A stretch of DNA of 10,084 bases from the NCBI GenBank assembly GCA_032353305.1, contig JAUCNG010421910.1:1-10084 (forward strand). Direction: 5' to 3'. Below are positions 1-7,039 of the stretch, piece by piece. Below the pieces are notes generated by a model. The model searched no databases. It saw nothing but the letters and a program-made list of their open reading frames with translations, and had not been told where the DNA came from. Each line of letters begins with the position of its first letter. Position 1 is the stretch's first letter. The DNA is from Cephalothrix spiralis. Lineage: Eukaryota; Nemertea; Palaeonemertea; Archinemertea; Cephalotrichidae. The position numbers were made by a program, and so were the translations under genes.

Positions 1-1192
1 CGAACTTAATAAAGAAACGTTTTTTCTCATACCTGACAGGTATGAAATATCCCAGCGTAGGCCTTCTATGATTCCGATGCCTTGTTGAGGGAAGCTATAG
101 CAAGTGCTGAGGGCATCGAAATGATATAATTATAGTACTAGGTGTACCCTACAAATTATGAATTCTGCACTTGAAAGTAATGTGTGGTCCTATACATGAA
201 AAACTAAGGTTAATAAACTCAGCTTATATTACGTCAAAATATGTCATTATATAAAAAATCATCGGAAACCTTTTTTCCCCAAAAGGGCAAAGCATATTAA
301 TAGTGTACAACAAGGCCCTACACCCTGTCACTTGCAATCATCTTAGATTATGTTATCATCAAATCTAATTATCGTAACGTGTCCGTCGAACGTAGAACTA
401 CATAGAAAATTGTTATTTCCATAAAATGTTTATTTGGTATTAAAATATCTGATACATGTATCTAGAATTTAAATCTTACTAGATAGTGAAATGTTATCTG
501 TTGAATTCTCATATGAGTACTTAATTACAATAATATGAAATAATGATATTAAATGACAAACTTCACTTTACAATTTTTATAAATTGTAATGAATTTAGGC
601 ACTTAAAAAAAAGAAAAATCTTTTCATACTTGATCAACCCAAATAAGTTTAATAAACTTCAACCTGTCTCATCATAATGAATTAACAATACATTTAGTCT
701 AATTAGATCCGTATTAATACAATCTATAGACAGTCTAAAAATCCACACATTTGAATTTAGACAGATTTAATTATGAAATTTCAAACCGTCGTTTCGTCTC
801 TTCTCTTAGAGATATCATCAAATTTTGTCTCCAGAAAAAAATGAGTATTTTAAGAAGAGATTTGAATTCTTTCATATTTGTTTCTTTATATTGCATTTCT
901 GATTTCCGGGATTTTTAAAAGTTGGCGACACGGCAGAACATTATATAATTGCATAATTATGTTCCTAAGAAGTTCTCTCAATGTTTCGTTATTTGTTATG
1001 ACATCTTACAATTTAGAAGATTTTATATACTGTTTTCAATTGTTTCAATGAAGACTGGAGTCTACAGATGGACTTGGTTCAAGTATTCAATGTCATCAAC
1101 TGTCTCCTATTTGAATTGGATTTGAAAGTTACCTTGTAGCTACACGTTTAATATGGTTATTAATTTTTTTAAATAAGAGTCCCACTCTTTAG
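1..1192. other. Gene-free AT-rich stretch
   Basis: No convincing coding frame, RNA gene or repeat is visible. The only sharp structure is the palindrome TCATACCTG-A-CAGGTATGA at 27-45 (9-bp perfect arms), which contains two CAGGTA words in inverted orientation. The rest is AT-rich DNA with frequent stops in all frames. Confidence 0.6.
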
Positions 1193-1217
1193 ATGTTATA
1201 TTTGACAAAGTTGTGGT

Positions 1218-1247
1218 GGGCCTGGCCTATTATAAACTCCCAGGCCC
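1218..1247. repeat. Hairpin 1 of the GC island
   Basis: GGGCCTGG and CCAGGCCC form a perfect 8-bp stem around a 14-base loop containing TATTATAAAC. It resembles the hairpin at 1330-1358 in sequence as well as in structure. Confidence 0.5.
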
Positions 1248-1329
1248 CATTGGGATTTTATACATTAAGATCAGATCATGAGACGCAGCAAGCCCGTCGC
1301 TTGTATCTACAGTTAAGTGCTCCCGTTAC

Positions 1330-1358
1330 CAGGTCCTATTTTATACATCCGGGACCTG
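1330..1358. repeat. Hairpin 2 of the GC island
   Basis: CAGGTCC and GGACCTG form a perfect 7-bp stem around a 15-base loop, TATTTTATACATCCG. It aligns with the hairpin at 1218-1247 (GG-CC-TATT-TATA-CC-GG-CC pattern, then ATGGG or TTGGG). The two look like diverged copies of one motif. Confidence 0.5.
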
Positions 1359-1560
1359 AATGGGTTTACCCCGAAGGGAAGATTGCTCCCCTTGCAGAAA
1401 GACATCCCACTGCACGTATGCTTTACCAGACCAAATCACCAAGGAAGCGATATGAGCTGGAGACCGACGTTTGCGCCGACGAACTTGGCCTCGGCGGCGG
1501 CCCCTAAGCTTAATTTTACCGGCGTAATGCACATAGCACAGCCTGGGGAACGTCCCTAAA

Positions 1561-2070
1561 GTTAGTCACGATAGAACAACTGGTAATCAAACCCGAGGGC
1601 TATCACTAGCCCGAGTCTTTCCTTACTATACTGTCTATATTCGTAGCAGCATAGTAAAGAAGAAAACCATCCAATTAGTTAAACAGAATTACGATTTCGC
1701 GTTTCAATGCAAGATATTGAAAATTACTTCTCTTCCCTGTTTGAGGTCGATTAAATGGATTAAATTTAAGCCCAATAGGATTGTTTTAAGTGTCAACAGC
1801 GAATTTATACGACTGCTAAACCGAGCTTTGATTGATACATTCGGTTTGCTTTTCATTCCAAAGAAATCTTTCAAGAAAACTCGTTGGAAAGACGGTATAA
1901 ACCAAGTAAATACTCAAGAATGTGCATTTGAGCGCCAAAGTATGGCGATTTAATTCACATCATTTTAATTTTGAGAGAGGAGCCAAAAAGAGGAGTAAAA
2001 AGGCAAAAATAAATAAAAACGATTTCGCCCTCAGTTTTTTCAAAAATATATTTGATATACGTGTACATTG
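1561..2070. other. Gene-free stretch with two small hairpins
   Basis: Visible structure is limited to GGGCTA-TCAC-TAGCCC (1597-1612) and an imperfect stem, TTACTAT and ATAGTAA, at 1623-1657. A 78-residue open frame at 1717-1953 starts at TTG, not ATG, and resembles nothing I know, so I do not call it a gene. Confidence 0.5.
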
Positions 2071-2268
2071 CAGCTCGGTTCAATTTGAGAATTTGGTGGT
2101 GAAAATTTACGGAGTGAAATTCGAGTTCCGGGATCAAATTCAACTTCTGATGACGTCATTGCCAGATAAAAGCGACGTATATCTCACATTGGTGATCAAA
2201 TTTTAGTCCCGGAAGATGAAATTAACCGAAAAATTTTCACCACCAAATTCTCCATTCGCACCGAGATC
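2071..2268. mobile_element. Palindromic MITE-like element with near-central TGACGTCA
   Basis: The left arm (CTCGG at 2074, then GAGAATTTGGTGGTGAAAAT at about 2087, then TTCCGGGA) is repeated as the reverse complement on the right (CTCGG, GAATTTGGTGGTGAAAAT, TTCCGGGA read from about 2268 inward). The arms are about 80 bp with a spacer near 2151-2190. The near-central spacer contains TGACGTCA, a perfect CRE/ATF palindrome, at 2151-2158. No open frame of note spans the element. It is best read as a fold-back DNA-transposon derivative. The ends and target duplication are not certain. Confidence 0.65.
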
Positions 2269-2659
2269 ACCGAGATGCCCTTTTGACTTTATAGTTTTAA
2301 AAATCCAGGTTTTTGTGAAAGAAAAATACAATTTATAGGTTTACACTCTGGCTTCGCATGTTTTAAAATTAAGTCATAAAGTCATTCCACATAAAATATA
2401 AAAAAATATTATGCGCACATGCTGTTAAATATTATATACATGTGGATGTATCAAACATATTTCAAAAATCAATTTAAACAGATGTTGTCATGACTTAATT
2501 CATCATGAAATAACTATATAATAATGCGTTTATGTTACAAAATTCCAAATACTGAATGCACTGTTGTTAGTTGTTAGTGATGGTTTTTCGGATATGAAGA
2601 AACAATTCCATAATTCCAATAACTTCCCATATGCATGTTGGACGTCTTGTGACGAACTT

Positions 2660-3141
2660 ATGCAACAGTCAATGAAATGCACCAGGGGGAGGGGCCGGGA
2701 AATGTCAAAATAGCGCCGCTTAGCGACGCTTAAGGCGATCCTAGCGCTAGAAATTGGTGGATCGCCCGATCCACGGAACTCCTTTAGCGCTAAGTCCCCG
2801 GGTGGGGTGGCGGTACATAGCGCTCCAAAGCGCAATTTTTATTTTATTTAGTATCTAAATAATAAATTTGTATAAAAAGCAAAATTAAGCTGAAAGTTAT
2901 TCTTTCTCAAATATTTTCTGTGTTTTGCTCACTTCTTCCATTTGCAAGTGGATTTTTTCGGTAATAATCTAAAATTCCCTGCCCCTATGGACGATCCATA
3001 GTGATCCATAGTGACTGATAGCGCTTGAAAAATATCCCCGCCTTCGATGCCTAGCGCTGCTCTAGGCGATCCTAGCGCTAGCGCTACGCAGCGCTATTTT
3101 CACATTTCCCGCCCCCCGGTGCATTTCATTGATTGGTGCAT
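2660..3141. mobile_element. 482-bp MITE-like element with long TIRs (element A)
   Basis: The left end ATGCAACAGTCAATGAAATG and the reverse complement of the right end, ATGCACCAATCAATGAAATG, match with two differences. The match continues through GCACC, a G-rich run, GGGAAATGT, AAAATAGCG and AGGCGATC. The terminal inverted repeats are therefore about 80 bp long. The interior carries GCGCT-rich blocks on both sides of an AT-rich centre (about 2840-2960) and a tandem 10-mer GATCCATAGT at 2993-3012. No transposase is encoded, so the element is non-autonomous. I could not define a target-site duplication, and the superfamily is unassigned. Confidence 0.75.
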
Positions 3142-3667
3142 CACACCCAGTCTAATCGAGATATGTCGCATTTGTTAAACAATTAGTAAGAGCTGCAGAT
3201 GAACTACTGTGCTAAGATAAGCCTTAACATATTCCTCTGATTTTACCTTCGATCTTAGTGCGGATACTTATACCTCTTGTTTACTATAGTACAGATACAT
3301 TTGTATATCTCAGAAAACGATACTTGTAAAATCTGTAATTACTAAATTATTAACATTGTTTTGATTTAGGGGTGAATGAAAAATATTACACTACATATTC
3401 TTCTAGGCGCCTTATACTCTTATAAATAAAGAATATATATATAAATCAAAAATGTCTGGATAATCCTATACATAATTAATGTTTTTGTATGTATATTTAT
3501 TAATTTAAGCTGTGCGTACTAAACAGCGTTTTCGAGTCATGAAGTTAATTCAAATACAGTAGATGTTCTTCTAGAAATAATATCAAACCTGCATGCGAAA
3601 TACAACAATTATAAATACTGGATGCCAAAATAACTTATAGAGAACAAATTAAGCTTTCTCATGAGAG
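3142..3667. other. Gene-free spacer between elements A and B
   Basis: This is AT-rich DNA with short TA-rich runs (about 3430-3445) and no coding frame or repeat that I can support. It separates the two inverted relatives by about 525 bp. Confidence 0.55.
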
Positions 3668-3890
3668 ATCGATCGCCCATAGGGGCGGGGAGTTTTAGAT
3701 TATTACAGAAAAATACTATATACTATATAAAATAAAAATTGCGCTTTGTAGCGCTATGTACCGCCACTCCACCCGGGGACTTAGCGCTAAAGGGGTTTCG
3801 TGGATGGGGCGATCCACCAATTTCTAGCGCTAGGATCGCCTGCGTTGCTGTTTTGACATTTCCCGCCCCCGGTGCATTTATAATTGGCAT
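3668..3890. mobile_element. Inverted, shortened relative of element A (element B)
   Basis: The reverse complement of this segment follows element A from its left end (ATGCCAATTATAAATGCACC, then GGGCGGGAAATGTCAAAA) through the GCGCT-rich block to a stretch ending in AATAATCTAAAA and GCCCCTATGG. In the best-conserved 102-bp block (3739-3840 against the reverse complement of 2734-2835) I count five differences, about 95% identity. It lacks the AT-rich centre of A (about 100 bp) and the opposite terminal repeat, so it is a truncated or internally deleted copy in opposite orientation. Confidence 0.72.
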
Positions 3891-4550
3891 AATATCTGCT
3901 CTAAACAAGAGGGGAAATGGGAAAAAGTTTTTCCACAATTTGCAAATAAATACTCTATTTTAACTAGACTAAGATTATCTATCCATTGGATGACACCTGA
4001 GTGTATAGCTCTCTGGATGAACTCCTTGTGTTTGCCATTCGATCAGTAGCTGTTTTTCAGTCTTTTTTCGATTTTGTCTGAAATTTATGGTAAATTTCGT
4101 TATGCTCATCTATAATTCATCTAAAACTGGTGATACGGTACTAAATGGTTGTTGATTACATTATGACTCTCATCTCTTTTCCATTTAGTGTTGTTACGTG
4201 GTAATGACTGCTAATTATCTTGTTTATTTTAATATTTTATTTCGTTCAGATCTGTTTTTCTGTTTAATTGCTTTGCCCTTGATAATAATTTGATTTAAGG
4301 ACAAATTCCCTGTTTTCAAATAAGCTTATTTAGATTTATGCTGATTCGATTAGCTAGATTCTAGCACAGAATTGTCGTTTGAGTAAAATGAGTACTAAAA
4401 GACATATTGTCACCCGAATTAGTTTACGACATTAAAAATGGGCCTGATATACATGTATAAATAGCGGCAATGTGACCGGTTATTGGGACTGTTGACTCCA
4501 AATCGCATTGATAAACGTGACACTAAGTTTAAAGAAGAGTGTTTTATAAT
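3891..4550. other. Gene-free stretch downstream of the Kelch gene
   Basis: No gene is seen. Two small perfect inverted repeats are present: GAAATTTA-TGG-TAAATTTC (4080-4098), and ACTAAATGG at 4140-4148 pairing with CCATTTAGT at 4181-4189. Both are within what AT-rich DNA can produce by chance. Confidence 0.5.
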
Positions 4551-4557
4551 AAGATCC

Positions 4558-4563
4558 TTTATT
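4558..4563 (-). terminator. Candidate poly(A) signal AATAAA
   Basis: The plus strand reads TTTATT, which is the canonical AATAAA on the transcript strand, about 245 bases downstream of the Kelch stop. A GT-containing stretch (TTAGTGTCACGTTT on the transcript strand) follows. This is the first canonical hexamer I find downstream of the gene and the better candidate for its main 3' end, giving a 3' UTR of roughly 270 bases. Confidence 0.4.
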
Positions 4564-4687
4564 GACATTTTTATAGTAAGTTTTGTTGCTACATGATTGT
4601 AATATATTCTTACCCGATTAATTGCATAAAAAATAGAGATCATCATAAGCAAATGAAAATATAATGCAGCACACATGCAATAATCTT

Positions 4688-4693
4688 TTTAAT
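4688..4693 (-). terminator. Candidate poly(A) signal ATTAAA
   Basis: The plus strand reads TTTAAT, which is ATTAAA on the transcript strand, about 115 bases downstream of the Kelch stop codon. ATTAAA is the commonest variant of the animal poly(A) hexamer. The position would give a short 3' UTR. In AT-rich DNA this hexamer is frequent by chance. Confidence 0.3.
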
Positions 4694-4751
4694 TCATTAT
4701 ATTCACCGAATATGCATTGTAGCCACATATAAACATGACTTGACTTATTGT

Positions 4752-4782
4752 TTAACAGTTACCCAAATGGGTACACTGTTAA
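4752..4782 (-). promoter_or_regulatory. 3' UTR hairpin of the Kelch gene
   Basis: TTAACAGT-TACCCA and TGGGTACACTGTTAA form a 14-bp stem with a single one-base bulge and a two-base AA loop. The stem begins about 25 bases past the stop codon and so should be in the 3' UTR of the transcript. The adjoining DNA (4783-4800) contains further copies of the same short words (TTACAGTTAC, TGTTTA). It does not match the histone stem-loop. A role in mRNA stability or localisation would be speculation. Confidence 0.5.
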
Positions 4783-4806
4783 GGTTACAGTTACTGTTTA
4801 AAATGG

Positions 4807-6534
4807 TCAAAATTTGAGGATTGAGCCCCCATAAGAGTTTTTTGTACGATCCAGCTGACCGATTCTATTCCAAGTGTTACTATTTATATCATAAACATAG
4901 ATAAAACAAGCTTGGTCCTGAGTAACGCCACCAAATGTATAGATTGAGTTGTGTAACGAAACAGCGTTAAAACGACCATTTGCAGTGATCATATCTTTCC
5001 TTTTCAAAAAAGACTTCTGCTGCGGCAAATATTCTTCCACTTCATTCATAGGGTTTGGACCATCATATCCACCTAAAATAAAAATTCGCTCATCAACACG
5101 TATAGCTCTAGCAAATCCACGTTTGCGTGTCAGGACACCACCGGCAGTCCAAGAGTCTGTGACTACATTATATACATAGATTGTATCTGTGAAATTCGTT
5201 CTATTATATCCACCGAAGCAGTAGATGAAGGATCCATCGGCTGAAGAGCAAACCGCTGGCCCACCAACTGTATAAGGTAAATTGGCTAAAGACGTCCAAC
5301 TGTCCAATGCCGAATCATAGCATTCAAAAGAATTTGTAGGTGTATCCCAAACTTTTGTAAGAAACCCACCCACTGCATATAGTTTGGTGCCAATGACGGC
5401 CAAGTCGTGACAACAGCGAGCTATATTCATACAGGATAGTTGATACCATTCAGTTTGTAACGGATCAAAACAATACAGTGAATTCACAACATTGCCTGTA
5501 TTTTCCATCCCACCAGCAACATACAACTTGTTATCAATCACTGCAGATGAGGTACTTCTTAAAGCGTTAGGAACATTTGGAAGCGAACTCCAAGTAGAAG
5601 TTCCAATATCGAAGGCCTGAGCTGCATTACTTGTCAAACTTTTTTCCCAACCACCAGTTACTACTATTCTAAACCCATCAAGTGTCTGATGTTGCTGTAT
5701 TGTGTGTCGCAGATCCTTGTTTACACTAAAACTTGGATTCTTCCCAGTAATGAAATAATCCAACAATTCGTCCGTAAAGTCTCGTGCCTCTTTATTGTCT
5801 TGTATTAAAGGATTACGAAGAAGTTTCACCACCCTTTGCTTAGTCAAGTTACCAAGACGAAGTGCGGACAAAACTCCTACTAACTGTTTACCTCTTGCAC
5901 TCGGGCAATGATCTGCCCAGACGAGAACCGCATCGAGAACATCTTCCTCTGAACCTGCAAGAAGCTGATTTCGGAGAAGAATATGTCGTAAAATGTGATC
6001 ACCTAGCTCAAGAAAAGCATTCCTCTTTGAAATCTCAAGGAAATTCATACAAAGGAAAGCTATGCAGGATTCTTTTAAGTTGGCCATATTCAACTTATAT
6101 GCCAACATGAGTAGACTAACAGCATTATCATTGTTCAGTATTTCTGGAGAAAGAACCTCTTCTAACGCTGGTTCAAGGCAATCTATTTCAAAAACACTTA
6201 CTTCATTTAAAAATGTCTCGATCCAACCCATTTGGATAAGCACATCACCGGTGTAAATAAAGTCCAATACAATTTCAAATGTCCGCATACTACATATATT
6301 GGTCATATCAATTATTCTCCTATCCATGTGGGGACTTGTTGGAACTTCCTTTCGGAAATATTTACTGAAGGCAGCAAGAACAACTGAATGACAATTGAAT
6401 ATTTTGCCATTAGTCACAATTTCAATATCACAGAGCTGTTCACTTTTCCAAAGCTCTTTCAATTCTTGAATCATTACAGTTCCATGTTTTTCATTCTTTA
6501 ACTTGACATGTGATACAGATTCCATCATTGCCAT
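4807..6534 (-). CDS. BTB-BACK-Kelch (KLHL-like) protein, intronless
   Basis: A single uninterrupted reading frame encodes 575 residues from the first ATG, a usual length for the KLHL family. In order, there is a BTB domain (about 20-126, with CDIEIV, the NCHSVVLAAFSKYF helix and FIYTGD), a BACK domain (about 130-262, with AFLCMNFLEIS and the VLVWADHC helix) and six Kelch blades (about 288-575). The blades carry Gly-Gly pairs at 294, 341, 389, 441, 488 and 535. The conserved blade Trp is present in five blades (315, 363, 413, 462, 555); blade 5 has Phe509. Family knowledge: BTB dimerises and, with BACK, binds Cullin-3, while the propeller binds the ubiquitylation substrate, usually in the cytoplasm. 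The frame opens upstream only to a TTG four codons earlier, and an in-frame TAA lies at 6553-6555. The ATG has A at -3 and G at +4. No signal peptide or membrane segment is seen. The substrate is unknown and I cannot assign a vertebrate orthologue. It could be a retrocopy or a member of an expanded lineage-specific family. Confidence 0.93.
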   Translation of the reverse strand: MAMMESVSHVKLKNEKHGTVMIQELKELWKSEQLCDIEIVTNGKIFNCHSVVLAAFSKYFRKEVPTSPHMDRRIIDMTNICSMRTFEIVLDFIYTGDVLIQMGWIETFLNEVSVFEIDCLEPALEEVLSPEILNNDNAVSLLMLAYKLNMANLKESCIAFLCMNFLEISKRNAFLELGDHILRHILLRNQLLAGSEEDVLDAVLVWADHCPSARGKQLVGVLSALRLGNLTKQRVVKLLRNPLIQDNKEARDFTDELLDYFITGKNPSFSVNKDLRHTIQQHQTLDGFRIVVTGGWEKSLTSNAAQAFDIGTSTWSSLPNVPNALRSTSSAVIDNKLYVAGGMENTGNVVNSLYCFDPLQTEWYQLSCMNIARCCHDLAVIGTKLYAVGGFLTKVWDTPTNSFECYDSALDSWTSLANLPYTVGGPAVCSSADGSFIYCFGGYNRTNFTDTIYVYNVVTDSWTAGGVLTRKRGFARAIRVDERIFILGGYDGPNPMNEVEEYLPQQKSFLKRKDMITANGRFNAVSLHNSIYTFGGVTQDQACFIYVYDINSNTWNRIGQLDRTKNSYGGSILKF

Positions 6535-6586
6535 TTTTCGTCTCAAGTAAATTTAGGTATGCAAATAGGCCCTTATGTTTTACTAC

Positions 6587-6618
6587 GAGTGATCTTGCTT
6601 CCCAAAAATGAATATATA
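6587..6618 (-). promoter_or_regulatory. Candidate TATA box and initiator of the Kelch gene
   Basis: On the coding strand, TATATATT occupies 6618-6611. The sequence TCACTC, which fits the loose animal initiator YYANWY, occupies 6592-6587 with its A at 6590. The T of the TATA box is 28 bases upstream of that A, close to canonical spacing. This would give a 56-base 5' leader with no intron before the ATG at 6534. AT-rich DNA produces TATA-like strings by chance, so this is a prediction from spacing only. Confidence 0.35.
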
Positions 6619-6735
6619 ACGGTATTGATCTCGGAATTGGCGTTTCTGGTAAATCATTTCCTTGTATTCGGTTTCCTGGTCTTCAAAGGGTTACAATAAT
6701 ACAGCACAAAATAGAATATAACACGACTCATTGCA
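6607..6735. repeat. Direct repeat, copy 1 (promoter-proximal)
   Basis: This copy shares the block ACGGTATTGATCTCGGAAT, then TTTCTGGTAAAT, ATTTCC and GTTTCCTGGTCTT, with copy 2 at 6776-6906. The blocks are in the same order at an offset of about 164-169 bases. After the last block the similarity weakens but continues (CACAAAAT and ACTCA are present in both). It lies directly upstream of the Kelch coding region. It has about four extra bases (TATA) compared with copy 2, and these form part of the candidate TATA box. Confidence 0.75.
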
Positions 6736-6775
6736 TTGCATAAAAGAGGACAAAATACCGTTCAATTTCCCTTCC

Positions 6776-6906
6776 AATGAATAACGGTATTGATCTCGGA
6801 ATAGATGTTTCTGGTAAATGATTTCCATGTACATATATGCAGTTTCCTGGTCTTTACTGAACCATGATTACAAAATTTCTTCACAAAATGTCATACTCAA
6901 CATTTA
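6776..6906. repeat. Direct repeat, copy 2 (distal)
   Basis: This is the second copy of the duplication described at 6607-6735. The strongest match is over 6783-6855, after which the copies diverge. The duplicated segment is not coding in any frame. It may be an old local tandem duplication in the 5' flank of the Kelch gene or two fragments of a dispersed repeat. The sequence alone does not separate these. Confidence 0.75.
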
Positions 6907-6913
6907 TATATAT

Positions 6914-6930
6914 GGGGGGAGGGGGGGGGG
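6914..6930 (+). repeat. G-tract (6 G, A, 10 G)
   Basis: Sixteen G residues are interrupted by a single A, preceded by TATATAT. The tract can be divided into four or more runs of three Gs, so a G-quadruplex on the plus strand is possible. It lies about 380 bases upstream of the Kelch ATG, with the C-rich strand being the coding strand of that gene. Homopolymer length here is prone to sequencing error. Confidence 0.85.
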
Positions 6931-6984
6931 TCATCATTCCGCTGCCGTTATGAAAAACAGCTTCACCCGCTCCCGATGTAAAAA

Positions 6985-7002
6985 AAACGGGATTTCCCGT
7001 TT
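6985..7002. repeat. Short hairpin AAACGGG-ATTT-CCCGTTT
   Basis: A perfect 7-bp inverted repeat with a 4-base loop, inside a GC-richer patch (6930-7035) that also contains the 8-mer CCGTTATG twice (6943 and 7003 region). The patch does not look coding and may be the remnant of a dispersed repeat. No function is suggested by the sequence. Confidence 0.5.
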
Positions 7003-7039
7003 CCGTTATGGAAATTACAATCCCGTCAGATTCTGGTGG

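Larger units (their letters stand above)
1193..1560 (+). other. GC-richer island of unknown nature
   Basis: This segment is clearly richer in G and C than the DNA on either side and is unlike the other repeats here. A 104-residue frame opens at an ATG at 1193 and runs to 1507, but a second plus frame and a minus frame are also open across the same DNA. GC-rich sequence gives that result even without coding. I recognise no protein domain. It contains two similar hairpins about 110 bases apart (1218-1247 and 1330-1358). A dispersed repeat fragment is my preferred reading; a small lineage-specific gene or exon is the alternative. Confidence 0.4.

Noticed and set aside
1717-2206. Two open frames of 78 and 94 residues.
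   Set aside because: They start at TTG and GTG, not ATG. They match no family I recognise, and the second runs into the palindromic element at 2071-2268.
2360-2505. Possible inverted repeat (ATTAAGTCAT near 2369 and its complement near 2490, with weaker inner pairing).
   Set aside because: Only about 10 bp pair cleanly and the rest is low-complexity AT sequence, so I could not separate it from chance.
2530-3963. Open frames of 71-101 residues on both strands across elements A and B.
   Set aside because: They are products of the GC-rich repeat sequence. The matching frames lack ATG starts, and their base differences show no protein-level constraint.
4949-6256. Three plus-strand frames opposite the Kelch gene.
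   Set aside because: They lie antisense inside a strongly supported coding region and have no recognisable domain.
6535-6546. Extending the Kelch protein by four residues to position 6546.
   Set aside because: The codon at 6546-6544 is TTG, not ATG. The next in-frame ATG (6534-6532) has a strong Kozak context, so nuclear translation should start there.
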